Source: Bergeyella_A cardium (GTDB lineage: Bacteria > Bacteroidota > Bacteroidia > Flavobacteriales > Weeksellaceae). Taken from it: a DNA stretch of 64,000 bases. The stretch is from the NCBI RefSeq assembly GCF_030012605.2, contig NZ_CP114055.2; one strand, given 5' to 3'. A program made the position numbers and the translations under genes. This document shows positions 1 through 8,712 of this stretch, piece by piece (within the stretch, counting starts at the first letter, position 1; each line of letters starts with the position of its first letter). The notes below the pieces were generated by a model. It made no database searches and was not told the DNA's origin. It saw nothing but the letters and a program-made list of their open reading frames with translations.

Positions 1-1118
1 TGTGGATTTTCAAATGCGATAAACAGCCCCTCATCAAACTGATAGAGCGTTGCATTTTCTAAGGGTTGCCTGTACCTAATGCGAACCTTGGCAGGCATAG
101 ACGCTCCCGTTTTCAGCCTCAAATCTGGGCGTACCCAATGCACCTCGCTATTATCAATCCTCAACGCCTTTCGGTAAAGACCTGGGAAAGAATGCCCCTC
201 CCCCACAAAGAGGATATTATTCTCCATATCTCGGTGGATAACGAAGCAAGACTCCTTATGCCCACCAATACCTAAGCCCTTGCCCTGCCCAATCGTATAA
301 TACTGCGCTCCCTGATGCTTCCCGATAACCTTACCATCGGATTTTTTATAATCGATTTTCTGTGAGAGATATTCCAGCTCGCGGAGCTTTTCATCAGCTG
401 AGAAGGAGACCTCCTCTTGGTGGAAGAGCGGTGAATCTCTAAAGATTTCTACAATCTCACCTTCTTTGGGCTTCAGCTGCTGTTTCAAGAAATCTGGCAG
501 GCTTACCTTTCCTATAAAGCAGAGCCCCTGAGAATCTTTTTTCTCGGCGGTAACTAATCCTGCCGCCTTGGCAATCTCTCGCACTTTGGGTTTTTCCAGC
601 TCCCCGATCGGGAAGAGCGCCTTAGACAGCTGCTCCTGACTCAGCTGGCAGAGGAAATACGACTGGTCTTTATTTTTATCCTTACCCGAAAGCAGGTGAT
701 AGATCGTTTCTCCCGCTTCATTCGTGCTGGTTTCTATTCGTGCATAGTGCCCCGTAGCTACTTTATCGGCGCCGAGAGAGAGTGCAGTTTTCATAAACAC
801 ATCAAACTTTACTTCTCGGTTGCAGAGCACATCTGGGTTGGGCGTTCTGCCCTTTTCGTATTCGGCAAACATATAATCTACGATTCTCTCCTTATACAGC
901 GCACTCATATCGATCACTTGGAACGGGATTCCGAGCTTCTTCGCTACCATAAGGGCATCGTTACTGTCCTCTATCCAAGGGCACTCGTCTTCTAAGGTTA
1001 CAGAGGCATCATTCCAGTTTCTCATAAAGAGACCTATGACCTCGTGCCCCTGCTGTTTCAGGAGGTAAGCGGCCACGCTGCTATCTACCCCTCCTGAGAG
1101 ACCAACTACTATTTTCAT
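1..1118 (-). CDS. mnmA: tRNA-specific 2-thiouridylase MnmA (3' end cut by window edge)
   Basis: The enzyme adenylates and thiolates U34 of Lys, Glu and Gln tRNAs, giving 2-thiouridine. The protein begins MKIVVGLSGGVDSSVAA, which holds the PP-loop ATP-binding motif SGGVDSS. About a third of the way in, TPNPDVLCN carries the catalytic cysteine, and later there are DSQGLCF and the C-terminal beta-barrel stretch KVRIRYRQP. The ATG at 1116-1118 is the only sensible start because the PP-loop follows directly. About 372 codons are visible with no stop. By comparison with the family, only about 20 residues are missing beyond base 1. It lies 49 bases downstream of cca on the same strand and is probably co-transcribed with it. 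Confidence 0.95.
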   Translation of the reverse strand, partial: MKIVVGLSGGVDSSVAAYLLKQQGHEVIGLFMRNWNDASVTLEDECPWIEDSNDALMVAKKLGIPFQVIDMSALYKERIVDYMFAEYEKGRTPNPDVLCNREVKFDVFMKTALSLGADKVATGHYARIETSTNEAGETIYHLLSGKDKNKDQSYFLCQLSQEQLSKALFPIGELEKPKVREIAKAAGLVTAEKKDSQGLCFIGKVSLPDFLKQQLKPKEGEIVEIFRDSPLFHQEEVSFSADEKLRELEYLSQKIDYKKSDGKVIGKHQGAQYYTIGQGKGLGIGGHKESCFVIHRDMENNILFVGEGHSFPGLYRKALRIDNSEVHWVRPDLRLKTGASMPAKVRIRYRQPLENATLYQFDEGLFIAFENP

Positions 1119-1167
1119 TCGGCAAAATTACAATAAAATGGATGAATATTAAGGCGAATAAAGCCCC

Positions 1168-2589
1168 TTATACGGCGATAAGCCCCATCTTTGAGCCTTC
1201 TCTCAGTACGAAATTTTTTGCTTGCTCGGGGTTGTTTTCTATCTCGCCTTCTAATATGGCTTCTTTTACTTTTTCTTTGAGAATACCGATTTCTTTCCCT
1301 GGTTTAATGCCAAAGAGCTGCATAATTTCCTCGCCTGAAATCGGGGGCTGGAAGTTTCGCACGCGGTCTCTCTCCTCTACTTCTTTTATTTTCTGGGCTA
1401 CATACTCGTAATTTTTCTTAAATTTCGTTTGTTTCGCGTGGTTTTTCGTGGTGATATCTGCCTTGCAGAGGGTGAATAAGTCCTCGAGGTCTTCGCCAGA
1501 GTCAAAAACAAGGCGGCGAAGTGCGGAGTCCGAAGCGTTATCGGTAACGAGGGCGATCGGTCTGGCGTGCATCTTCACCAGTTTTTGCACATATTTCAGG
1601 TCATTGCCCAGCGGGAGTTTCAGCCTCTTGAAGAGGGGTTTCAGCATTTTTGAGCCGAGGTATTCGTGCCCGTGGAATGTCCAGCCCGTTCCTTTTTCAA
1701 ATTTTTTGGTGGGTGCTTTGCCTATATCGTGGAGGAGTGCTGCCCAGCGGAGCCAGAGTTTATCGGTATTTTGGGCGATATTATCCACTACTTCCAAAGT
1801 GTGGAAAAAGTTATCTTTATGCGTATGCCCATCTACCTCATCTATGCCTTTCAGGGCGGTGAGCTCAGGGAGGATATGGTCGAGCAGACCTGTTTCTTCC
1901 AAGATTTTAAGCCCTTTGGATGGCTTTGCGGAGAGCATTATTTTATTAAACTCGTTCATAATTCGCTCCATTGAGACGATTCTAATCCGCTCCGCTTCCT
2001 CTTTTATGGCTTGGAGCGAGTGTGCCTCTATTTGGAAATCGAGCACACAGGCAAATCTAATGGCGCGCATCATCCGCAGTGGGTCGTCAGAATAGGTTTG
2101 TCGGGGCTCCAGCGGCGTTCTCAGGATTTTATCCGCGAGGTCTTGCCTACCATTAAAGGGGTCTATCAGCTCGCCGAAATTCTCTTGGTTTAGGGAGATT
2201 GCCATTGCATTAATCGTAAAATCTCTCCGCTTTTGGTCATCTTCCAGCGAGCCTTGCTCTACGGCGGGGTTTCGCGAGTCCTCAGAATAGCTTTCCTTCC
2301 TTGCTCCCACAAATTCCAGCTCCAAATCTTCGTACCTAAACATCGCTGTGCCATAGGTCTTAAAGACCGAAACTTTCTGCTCTGGAGCGACCTGCTCGGC
2401 GATGCTTTTTGCCAGTGCTATACCGCTCTGCTCGGTTACGAAATCTATATCGGTAGGTGTCGCTCTGCCCATAAGCAAATCTCTCACATAACCCCCTACG
2501 GCATAGACGGTTTGCCCATTTTCGTTTGCAACAGAAGAGATGATTTTAAAGAGTTTAAGGTTTTTATTCTGATTAAGATTAATAAACAT
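1168..2589 (-). CDS. cca: CCA-adding tRNA nucleotidyltransferase / HD domain protein
   Basis: It adds or repairs the 3'-CCA end of tRNAs. The nucleotidyltransferase head shows VGGYVRDLLMGR followed by DIDF (catalytic acidic pair). RRDFTINAMA is the family's RRD motif. The middle holds an HD phosphohydrolase domain, ALLHDIGK with a later FHGHEYLG. I place the start at the ATG at 2589 (MFINLNQNKN), not the in-frame ATG at 2619: a TATTTTTG promoter box at 2630-2637 would start transcription almost on top of 2619, and the family N-terminus fits 2589. It is followed by mnmA. The poly(A)-polymerase family is homologous, but the HD domain and the Bacteroidota context favour CCA addition. Confidence 0.92.
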   Translation of the reverse strand: MFINLNQNKNLKLFKIISSVANENGQTVYAVGGYVRDLLMGRATPTDIDFVTEQSGIALAKSIAEQVAPEQKVSVFKTYGTAMFRYEDLELEFVGARKESYSEDSRNPAVEQGSLEDDQKRRDFTINAMAISLNQENFGELIDPFNGRQDLADKILRTPLEPRQTYSDDPLRMMRAIRFACVLDFQIEAHSLQAIKEEAERIRIVSMERIMNEFNKIMLSAKPSKGLKILEETGLLDHILPELTALKGIDEVDGHTHKDNFFHTLEVVDNIAQNTDKLWLRWAALLHDIGKAPTKKFEKGTGWTFHGHEYLGSKMLKPLFKRLKLPLGNDLKYVQKLVKMHARPIALVTDNASDSALRRLVFDSGEDLEDLFTLCKADITTKNHAKQTKFKKNYEYVAQKIKEVEERDRVRNFQPPISGEEIMQLFGIKPGKEIGILKEKVKEAILEGEIENNPEQAKNFVLREGSKMGLIAV

Positions 2590-2629
2590 AAAATCTGAAT
2601 TAATAAGGTAAATTTCCAAAATTCCGATG

Positions 2630-2637
2630 CAAAAATA
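2630..2637 (-). promoter_or_regulatory. -7 promoter box for cca-mnmA
   Basis: Minus-strand TATTTTTG matches the Bacteroidota -7 consensus TAnnTTTG. It lies about 40 bases upstream of the chosen cca start and argues against the 2619 start. No clear -33 element is seen. Confidence 0.5.
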
Positions 2638-2779
2638 AGGAACTTGAAGGGAGCGAAAAGCTATCCTCGCTTAAAACTTAAAGTTTCATCTATTTAAAAG
2701 CATAGTAATTCGTACAATTAGTAAGAACTTCCATTGATTTCAACTATTGTATCTAATGAAAATCAAAATCATTTTGAAG

Positions 2780-2806
2780 AAAAAAAAACACTGAAAAATC
2801 AGTGCT
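2780..2806 (-). terminator. Rho-independent terminator after ribA
   Basis: On the minus strand CACTGA pairs with TCAGTG across a four-base loop and is followed by a run of nine U residues. It lies just 3' of the ribA stop. Confidence 0.8.
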
Positions 2807-2814
2807 TTAGTATT

Positions 2815-3396
2815 TTAGAGCAAATGCCCGAAATAATCTTTCTTGGTTTGGAGGTAGTCCTTACTATTTTCATTGGCTTCTATCTGTAGCGGAATCCTCT
2901 CTAAGAGCTGGATATCGCTATCCTCCACAAATTTGAGCTTATCAGGATTGTTGGTCAGAAGGTTAATTTGCTTTACTCCAAGCTGGTGGAGGATTTCTAT
3001 TGCTGAGGAGAAATTTCTGTCATCCGCCGGTAATCCGAGCTCTAAATTTGCTTGCACGGTATCCAAGCCCTGCTCTTGTAAGGAGTAGGCTTTCAGCTTA
3101 TTGATAATACCGATGTTTCGCCCTTCCTGCCTTAGATAGACGATAATACCGCCGTGCTGCTGCATATACTTCATTGCTGCAGCGAGCTGCTGACCGCATT
3201 CGCATTTTTTGGAGTGAAAAACTTCGCCCGTAATACACTCGGAATGGAAACGAACATTCACGGGTTTTGATAAATCTGTACCTTCTGCAATGAGCGCCAT
3301 CTGGGGCATCCAGTCATCAGATTTTTCGGAAAAGGCAATAATTTTAAATATCCCATAATCTGTTGGGACATTAGATTCTGCTTGTTTTGTAATCAT
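2815..3396 (-). CDS. ribA: GTP cyclohydrolase II
   Basis: The first step of riboflavin synthesis: GTP is opened to 2,5-diamino-6-ribosylamino-pyrimidinone phosphate plus formate and pyrophosphate. The sequence shows the zinc-binding cysteine cluster (SECITGEVF, then KKCECGQQL) and the catalytic block LRQEGRNIGI, followed by LLTNNPDKL. At 193 residues it is the stand-alone form, without a fused DHBP synthase (RibB) domain. It is the last gene of an apparent operon tatA-DUF4254-lipoprotein-ribA and ends at a strong terminator. Confidence 0.93.
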   Translation of the reverse strand: MITKQAESNVPTDYGIFKIIAFSEKSDDWMPQMALIAEGTDLSKPVNVRFHSECITGEVFHSKKCECGQQLAAAMKYMQQHGGIIVYLRQEGRNIGIINKLKAYSLQEQGLDTVQANLELGLPADDRNFSSAIEILHQLGVKQINLLTNNPDKLKFVEDSDIQLLERIPLQIEANENSKDYLQTKKDYFGHLL

Positions 3397-3404
3397 ATTT
3401 GTAG

Positions 3405-3878
3405 TTATTGTTTTATTGAAACGGATTTAGGTTTTGTAAGTGTTTCGAGCTTGGTGATATTACTCTTTACCCTTACCAAGTAGCGGTTGATAAGATTGTT
3501 ATCATCTTTGCTGAGATACTTTCTCAACCTTTGGATTTTCTTATAAGAGCGTTCAATTTCAAATAATGCCTGTTTTCTTGCTTCTATATTATATTCCTGC
3601 AAGGCATAAACATAGTTCTTAACGCTTTTTTTAAGGTTAAGAACTTCTTTATTTACGGCATTACTTTTAAATTTAGGAAACCTTGAAACTTGGTTTGTAA
3701 GCTCTGATGAGTAGTAAATAATCTCTGATTTGTCTTTGGACTTCTTATTGGTTGATGCTACTTTAGTCTCGGAAGGGAAAGAATTAAGAGACGCCCCCAT
3801 AGGCGAAATACTCGCCTTCTCCAAAGTGCAAGAGACCAAAAGAATGGGAATTAATAAATATGTAAAATATTTTATCAT
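3405..3878 (-). CDS. Small lipoprotein of unknown function
   Basis: I do not recognise this family. The N-terminus is a lipoprotein signal (MIKYFTYLLIPILLVSC), so the mature protein starts at Cys17 and is membrane-anchored. The rest (157 residues in total) is lysine-rich and probably helical, with a central stretch reading LKKSVKNYVYALQEYNIEAR. Its ATG overlaps the stop of the preceding DUF4254 gene (ATGA), so the two are translationally coupled. It sits between that gene and ribA. Confidence 0.75.
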   Translation of the reverse strand: MIKYFTYLLIPILLVSCTLEKASISPMGASLNSFPSETKVASTNKKSKDKSEIIYYSSELTNQVSRFPKFKSNAVNKEVLNLKKSVKNYVYALQEYNIEARKQALFEIERSYKKIQRLRKYLSKDDNNLINRYLVRVKSNITKLETLTKPKSVSIKQ

Positions 3879-4483
3879 TTTTTGTTTTTATACAAAACTG
3901 GGTTGAGGCTCTCATCATTGTACATCTTCATTTGCTTATAGAGCTTCATCTTCACTCTACCGCTTTCTATGTCATTTAATAAGCAGTCTATCGATGAACT
4001 CAAGTCTGCTCTCTGCTCCAAAAGGATCTCTAATTTGTTTTGGCATTTGATTCTATGCTCCTCACTTGCTGTTTCTCTACCTGCTTCTAAAGCCATATGG
4101 TAAATTTTAAGTGCGAGGATTGATAATCTATCTACTGCCCAAGCGGGTGTTTCGGTATTGATTTTAGCATTGGCTTCAGGCGTTATATCCTTATACTCAT
4201 TATAGAACCATTGGTCTATATACTCTACTAAATCCGTCCTCTTTTGGTTTGAAGAATCTATTCTTCTTTTAATTTTGAGTGCTTCTTCGGGAGAGATATT
4301 CTCATCTCGGATGATATCTTCCAAATGCCATTGAACGGTATCAATCCAATTTTTGGAATACAAAAGATGTTCCAAAGTATTTTGAGGATAAGGATTACTC
4401 TCTGGCTGATCTACACTGTCAAAAAAATGATAATCTTCAATAGATTTATTAAAGATTTGCCAAGCCTGTTCGGTAAAAGTCAT
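3875..4483 (-). CDS. DUF4254 domain-containing protein
   Basis: This 202-residue cytoplasmic protein is all-helical in appearance and matches the DUF4254 family of Bacteroidota, recognisable from NTLEHLLYSKNWIDTVQWHL followed by RIDSSNQKRTDLVEYID. Relatives often lie beside glycosyltransferase genes, so a role in surface polysaccharide is sometimes inferred, but no glycosyltransferase is present here. The start overlaps the tatA stop as TAATG and the stop overlaps the next start as ATGA, so the three genes form a tightly coupled operon. Confidence 0.85.
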   Translation of the reverse strand: MTFTEQAWQIFNKSIEDYHFFDSVDQPESNPYPQNTLEHLLYSKNWIDTVQWHLEDIIRDENISPEEALKIKRRIDSSNQKRTDLVEYIDQWFYNEYKDITPEANAKINTETPAWAVDRLSILALKIYHMALEAGRETASEEHRIKCQNKLEILLEQRADLSSSIDCLLNDIESGRVKMKLYKQMKMYNDESLNPVLYKNKK

Positions 4484-4695
4484 TACTTAGTCTCGTTTGA
4501 AGAATTAGACTCTTGATGATTTCCCGTACTTTCCTTTTTATCTTCTTCCTTCATAGCATCTTTAAACTCCTTTATTCCAGAGCCCATACCTCTCATTAGT
4601 TCAGGGATTTTTTTACCTCCAAAAAGTAAAAGAACGATGAGCAAAACGATGATTATATGCTGCCAAGAAAGGGCTAATACTATTAAACTGTTCAT
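4483..4695 (-). CDS. tatA: Twin-arginine translocase subunit TatA/E
   Basis: A pore-forming component of the Tat system, which exports folded proteins. In 70 residues it shows a single membrane helix (HIIIVLLIVLLLF), the FGGKKIPEL hinge, and an amphipathic helix starting at MRGMGSGIKEFKDAM, ending in a charged tail. This is the usual TatA architecture and length. It is first in the operon and is transcribed divergently from rplY. Confidence 0.95.
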   Translation of the reverse strand: MNSLIVLALSWQHIIIVLLIVLLLFGGKKIPELMRGMGSGIKEFKDAMKEEDKKESTGNHQESNSSNETK

Positions 4696-4711
4696 ATCAA
4701 AAAAATTTGTG

Positions 4712-4740
4712 CAAATCTACAATTTTATTTAGATATGCAA
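4712..4740 (-). promoter_or_regulatory. Promoter for the tatA operon
   Basis: Minus-strand -7 box TAGATTTG (4712-4719) with a TTG -33 element at 4738-4740, spaced 18 bases. It is divergent from the rplY promoter. Confidence 0.65.
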
Positions 4741-4771
4741 CTCTCTTTTGTAGTTTGAGTATAGTGTGGGC

Positions 4772-4801
4772 TTTTGTATTTAAAATAAAGTATTATATTT
4801 G
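4772..4801 (+). promoter_or_regulatory. Promoter for rplY
   Basis: -33 TTTTG at 4772-4776 and -7 TATATTTG at 4794-4801, spacing 17 bases; the rplY ATG is 28 bases downstream. Confidence 0.75.
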
Positions 4802-4829
4802 CAGCCACAATTAAAACAATATTTTAGAA

Positions 4830-5420
4830 ATGAAATCTATTACAATTCAAGGTACAAAAAGAGAAAGCGTGGGCAAGAAATCTACAAAAGCTCTACGCGA
4901 TGCTGAGCTAGTTCCTTGTGTTGTTTATGGAGGTGCTGAGCCTTTAAATTTCTCTACTGAGGAGAAATCTTTTAAGAACTTAGTTTATACTCCTGACGCA
5001 CACACTGTGGAGCTTGTAATCAATGGAGAGAAAATCAATGCTGTTCTTCAGGACATCCAGTTCCACCCAATTACAGACAGGATTTTACACGCAGACTTCT
5101 ACCAACTTTCTGCTGATAAGCCAGTAATTATGGAAGTTCCTGTAAAAATTACAGGTCGTGCAAAAGGTGTAGTAGCAGGTGGTGTTCTTAGACAGTCTTT
5201 CAGAAAGCTAAGAGTAAAAGCTATCCCAGCAAACCTTCCAGATGAAATCATTGTAGATGTTACCCCTCTTAAAATTGGTAACAAGCTATACATCGGAGAT
5301 ATCAAAAGCGAAGCATACACATTTATGCACCCAGACAATGCAGTAGTAGCTGCTGTGAAGATGTCTAGAAATGCAATGAAAAATGCAACTGCAGCATCCG
5401 ATGACGATGATGAAGAATAA
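4830..5420 (+). CDS. rplY: 50S ribosomal protein L25/general stress protein Ctc
   Basis: Binds 5S rRNA in the large ribosomal subunit. It begins MKSITIQGTKRESVGKK, then ALRDAELVPCVVYGG, the typical L25 N-terminus. At 196 residues it is the long Ctc/TL5 form with a second beta domain. It ends in a strongly acidic tail (DDDDEE), common in Bacteroidota homologues. It is monocistronic, with a strong promoter and a terminator 25 bases after the stop. Confidence 0.95.
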   Translation: MKSITIQGTKRESVGKKSTKALRDAELVPCVVYGGAEPLNFSTEEKSFKNLVYTPDAHTVELVINGEKINAVLQDIQFHPITDRILHADFYQLSADKPVIMEVPVKITGRAKGVVAGGVLRQSFRKLRVKAIPANLPDEIIVDVTPLKIGNKLYIGDIKSEAYTFMHPDNAVVAAVKMSRNAMKNATAASDDDDEE

Positions 5421-5444
5421 TCAACACAACAAATTTTAAACTGT

Positions 5445-5472
5445 AAAATCCTGCTATTAAGTGGGATTTTTT
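5445..5472 (+). terminator. Terminator after rplY
   Basis: Perfect inverted repeat AAAATCC/GGATTTT with a 12-base loop, followed by U residues. Confidence 0.7.
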
Positions 5473-5543
5473 ATTTCACTAATAAAGACTCAAAGACTTT
5501 TAGATAAAACCCATTATAAGTATAGCTAAAATAAAATACCAGA

Positions 5544-5575
5544 TTTGAAAATCCGTACATTAGTTTGTACATTTG
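5544..5575 (+). promoter_or_regulatory. Promoter for the suf operon
   Basis: -33 TTTG at 5544-5547 and -7 TACATTTG at 5568-5575, spacing 20 bases, 30 bases upstream of the GTG start of the first suf gene. Confidence 0.7.
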
Positions 5576-5605
5576 CGGACTTAAAATCAGTCTAAATAGA
5601 TTACA

Positions 5606-5935
5606 GTGATTAAGGTAAGTGAAAAAGCAAAAGAAAAAGCCATACAGCTAATGACCGAAGATGGGTTTAATCCAAAGGATGATTTTATCCGTGTAGGTGT
5701 AAAAAGCGGAGGATGCAGTGGACTGGAGTATGTACTGAAATTTGACAGAGAACAAAGCGCTACCGACCAAATCTTTGAGGACAATGGAGTAAAAATAGTA
5801 GTTGATAAAAAATCCATACTCTACTTGGCAGGTACTACTTTGGAGTTCTCAGGAGGACTAAACGGCAAAGGCTTCTTCTTTAATAATCCAAATGCTACCA
5901 GAACCTGTGGCTGCGGCGAGAGCTTCTCACTTTAA
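5606..5935 (+). CDS. sufA: Iron-sulfur cluster assembly accessory protein (SufA/IscA type)
   Basis: An A-type carrier that receives Fe-S clusters from the SufBCD scaffold and passes them to target proteins. The three conserved cysteines are visible: one in GGCSGLEY and two in the C-terminal CGCGES. Length (109 residues) is normal. The start codon is GTG at 5606; no ATG precedes the conserved IKVSEKAKEKA. It is the first gene of the suf cluster, 53 bases before sufB. Confidence 0.93.
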   Translation: MIKVSEKAKEKAIQLMTEDGFNPKDDFIRVGVKSGGCSGLEYVLKFDREQSATDQIFEDNGVKIVVDKKSILYLAGTTLEFSGGLNGKGFFFNNPNATRTCGCGESFSL

Positions 5936-5988
5936 AGTATAGATAAAAAGTTAAAAAAGTAATTTCAATATAACACATAATAAAAAAG

Positions 5989-7437
5989 ATGTCAAAATAT
6001 ACAGAAGATGACCTAAGGGAAGACCTCAAAAACAAAGAATATGAGGCAGGCTTCTATACAGATATAGAATACGAAGACTTCCCCACAAGATTGAATGAGG
6101 ATATTATACGAATGATTTCTGCTAAAAAGGAAGAACCAGAATGGATGACCGAATGGCGCCTCGAATCATTTCGTATCTGGCAGAAAATGGAAGAACCCGA
6201 CTGGGCAAATATTAAATATGACAAACCCGATTTCCAAGCTATAAAATATTATTCTGCACCGAAAAAAAAACCAGAATTGGCAAGCCTTGATGAAGTAGAT
6301 CCAGAGCTTTTAAAAACCTTTGAAAAACTCGGGATTTCATTAGAAGAACAAAAGAGGCTCGCAGGCGTTGCAGTAGATGTGGTTATGGACTCCGTATCCG
6401 TAAAGACCACCTTCCAAGATACATTAAAAGAAAAAGGTATTATCTTCTGCTCTATGTCTGAAGCCATAAGAGAATATCCAGATTTAGTAAAGAAATACAT
6501 TGGCAAAGTAGTTCCAAGAGGAGATAATTTCTACGCAGCGCTTAATTCCGCTGTATTTTCCGATGGCTCTTTCTGCTATGTTCCCAAAGGGGTAAGATGC
6601 CCTATGGAGCTTTCTACTTACTTCCGTATTAACCAAGCAGGTACCGGGCAGTTCGAGAGAACACTCCTTATAGTAGATGAGGGGGCTTATGTTTCCTACT
6701 TGGAAGGCTGTACCGCTCCTCAGAGGGATGAAAATCAGCTCCACGCCGCTGTTGTAGAGCTTATCGCTATGGAAGGTGGGGAAATCAAATATTCCACTGT
6801 ACAAAACTGGTATCCTGGTGATGAGGAAGGCAGAGGTGGGGTTTATAACTTCGTAACCAAAAGAGGACTGGCAGAGAGAAAAGCTAAAATCTCTTGGACT
6901 CAGGTAGAGACAGGCTCTGCCGTTACTTGGAAGTACCCAAGCGTTATCCTAAAAGGTGATGAATCTATAGGTGAGTTCTATTCCATAGCGGTTACCAACA
7001 ACTTCCAGTACGCAGATACAGGTACCAAAATGATTCACATAGGTAAGAAAACCAGATCTACGATTATCTCCAAAGGGATTTCCGCAGGTAAGTCTAACAA
7101 CTCCTACCGTGGTCTGGTAAAGGTACTCCCTTCTGCAAAAGGTGCTCGCAACTTCTCTCAGTGCGACTCTCTGCTTATGGGTAACGAATGTGGTGCACAC
7201 ACCTTCCCTTATATAGAGATAAAAGACCCTACAGGCAGACTGGAACACGAGGCTACAACCTCCAAAATCGGTGAAGACCAAATCTTCTACTGTAATCAAA
7301 GAGGTCTGGATACCGAGAAAGCCATTGCACTTATCGTAAATGGTTTCAGTAAAGAGGTGCTCAACAAACTTCCAATGGAGTTTGCGATTGAAGCACAGAA
7401 GCTATTAGAAATTTCTTTAGAAGGCAGTGTAGGCTAA
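5989..7437 (+). CDS. sufB: Fe-S cluster assembly protein SufB
   Basis: Scaffold subunit of the SufBC2D complex. The 482 residues are of typical length. The conserved C-terminal beta-helix core is evident in ECGAHTFPYIEIKDPTGRLE and HEATTSKIGEDQIFYCNQRG. It follows sufA, and sufC and sufD lie downstream, separated only by a small exported protein gene. Confidence 0.97.
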   Translation: MSKYTEDDLREDLKNKEYEAGFYTDIEYEDFPTRLNEDIIRMISAKKEEPEWMTEWRLESFRIWQKMEEPDWANIKYDKPDFQAIKYYSAPKKKPELASLDEVDPELLKTFEKLGISLEEQKRLAGVAVDVVMDSVSVKTTFQDTLKEKGIIFCSMSEAIREYPDLVKKYIGKVVPRGDNFYAALNSAVFSDGSFCYVPKGVRCPMELSTYFRINQAGTGQFERTLLIVDEGAYVSYLEGCTAPQRDENQLHAAVVELIAMEGGEIKYSTVQNWYPGDEEGRGGVYNFVTKRGLAERKAKISWTQVETGSAVTWKYPSVILKGDESIGEFYSIAVTNNFQYADTGTKMIHIGKKTRSTIISKGISAGKSNNSYRGLVKVLPSAKGARNFSQCDSLLMGNECGAHTFPYIEIKDPTGRLEHEATTSKIGEDQIFYCNQRGLDTEKAIALIVNGFSKEVLNKLPMEFAIEAQKLLEISLEGSVG

Positions 7438-7457
7438 TAATTAATACATCTAAACAA

Positions 7458-7874
7458 ATGAAAAAGCTATTATTAGTATTATTTTCTATAGTGTATCTGG
7501 GAGTATATGCTCAGAAAAATAAAAATTTTCAGCTTTCAAGCCATATCTTGGATATTTCTACAGGAAGACCAGCCCCTCAGGTTGAAGTTGAATTAGAAAA
7601 GTACAATGATATTTCCAAACAATGGGTTTTCATTACTAAAAAGATGACCGATAATAATGGAAGAATTACTGATTTCCTTCCTCTCATCAAAGGTAAAAAT
7701 GAAAATCACGGGAAATACAGGCTGAGATTCTTAACGGAAAATTATTTCACAAACCAAAAAACAGAAAGTTTTTATCCTTATATCGAGGTGGTTTTTCAGA
7801 TTAAAAATGATGAGCATTACCATGTACCGATTACGCTTTCGCCTTTTGGATACTCTACTTATAGAGGAAATTAA
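7458..7874 (+). CDS. Exported 5-hydroxyisourate hydrolase-like (transthyretin-related) protein
   Basis: Family members hydrolyse 5-hydroxyisourate, the first product of urate oxidation. After a Sec signal peptide (MKKLLLVLFSIVYLGVYA) the mature protein opens with LSSHILDISTGRPAPQV, the family's N-terminal signature. It contains an Arg in DNNGRI, a His in EHYHVPITLSPFGYSTYRG, and ends in the hallmark YRG tail, so the catalytic His-Arg-His set and signature appear intact. Length (138) fits with the signal. The odd points are the location between sufB and sufC and the periplasmic targeting. No other purine-catabolism gene is visible, so the physiological substrate is uncertain. Confidence 0.85.
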   Translation: MKKLLLVLFSIVYLGVYAQKNKNFQLSSHILDISTGRPAPQVEVELEKYNDISKQWVFITKKMTDNNGRITDFLPLIKGKNENHGKYRLRFLTENYFTNQKTESFYPYIEVVFQIKNDEHYHVPITLSPFGYSTYRGN

Positions 7875-7953
7875 AATTTTTAAGGAAAAAAATATTGAGT
7901 AAGCCTATTGCAATAAAATCAAATAATAATATTAACTGATAACAATCAAAACA

Positions 7954-8697
7954 ATGTTAAAAATAAATAACTTACACGCTCGTATAGAAGACGGAGCAGA
8001 GATATTAAAAGGAATTAATTTAGAGATTAAACCAGGAGAGGTGCACGCCATTATGGGTCCTAATGGAGCGGGTAAATCTACCCTTTCATCAGTGATTGCA
8101 GGTAGAGAAGACTATGAAGTTACGGATGGAGAAATCCTCTTTGATGGGGAAAATATTATAGAAGATGCTCCAGAAGAGAGAGCACACAAAGGAATTTTTA
8201 TGTCTTTCCAGTATCCTGTGGAGATTCCTGGGGTATCGGTTACCAACTTCATCAAAGCAGCGATCAATGAAACCAGAAAAGCAAACGGACTCGAAGATAT
8301 GCCTGCAAAGGAAATGCTCGCCCTTATCCGTGAGAAATCAGAGCTGCTCGGTATTAAAAAAGACTTCCTCGCTCGCTCGCTAAACGAAGGTTTCTCTGGC
8401 GGTGAGAAAAAGAGAAACGAAATCTTCCAAATGCTAATGCTCAATCCTAAATTGGCAATCTTAGATGAAACCGATTCTGGACTCGACATTGATGCCCTGA
8501 GAATCGTCTCCGAAGGGGTGAATCATTTCAAAAACCAAGGCAATGCAGTGCTCCTCATCACCCACTATCAAAGGCTTCTCAACTATATTCAGCCTGATTT
8601 CGTCCATGTATTGGCAGATGGTAAAATCATTAAAACGGGAGATAAATCCCTCGCCCTTGAACTTGAAGAAAAAGGCTACGACTGGCTTTTAAAATAA
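7954..8697 (+). CDS. sufC: Fe-S cluster assembly ATPase SufC
   Basis: ABC-type ATPase that drives SufBCD. Walker A is GPNGAGKST, the ABC signature region is SGGEKKRNEI, Walker B is LAILDETDSGLD, and the H-switch is LLITHY. The 247-residue length is normal. It lies 79 bases after the hydrolase gene and 15 bases before sufD. Confidence 0.97.
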   Translation: MLKINNLHARIEDGAEILKGINLEIKPGEVHAIMGPNGAGKSTLSSVIAGREDYEVTDGEILFDGENIIEDAPEERAHKGIFMSFQYPVEIPGVSVTNFIKAAINETRKANGLEDMPAKEMLALIREKSELLGIKKDFLARSLNEGFSGGEKKRNEIFQMLMLNPKLAILDETDSGLDIDALRIVSEGVNHFKNQGNAVLLITHYQRLLNYIQPDFVHVLADGKIIKTGDKSLALELEEKGYDWLLK

Positions 8698-8712
8698 CCC
8701 AAATACAGAATT

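Noticed and set aside
1448..2095. A 215-residue plus-strand ORF over cca
   Set aside because: It is fully antisense to the well-conserved cca gene and lacks plausible composition.
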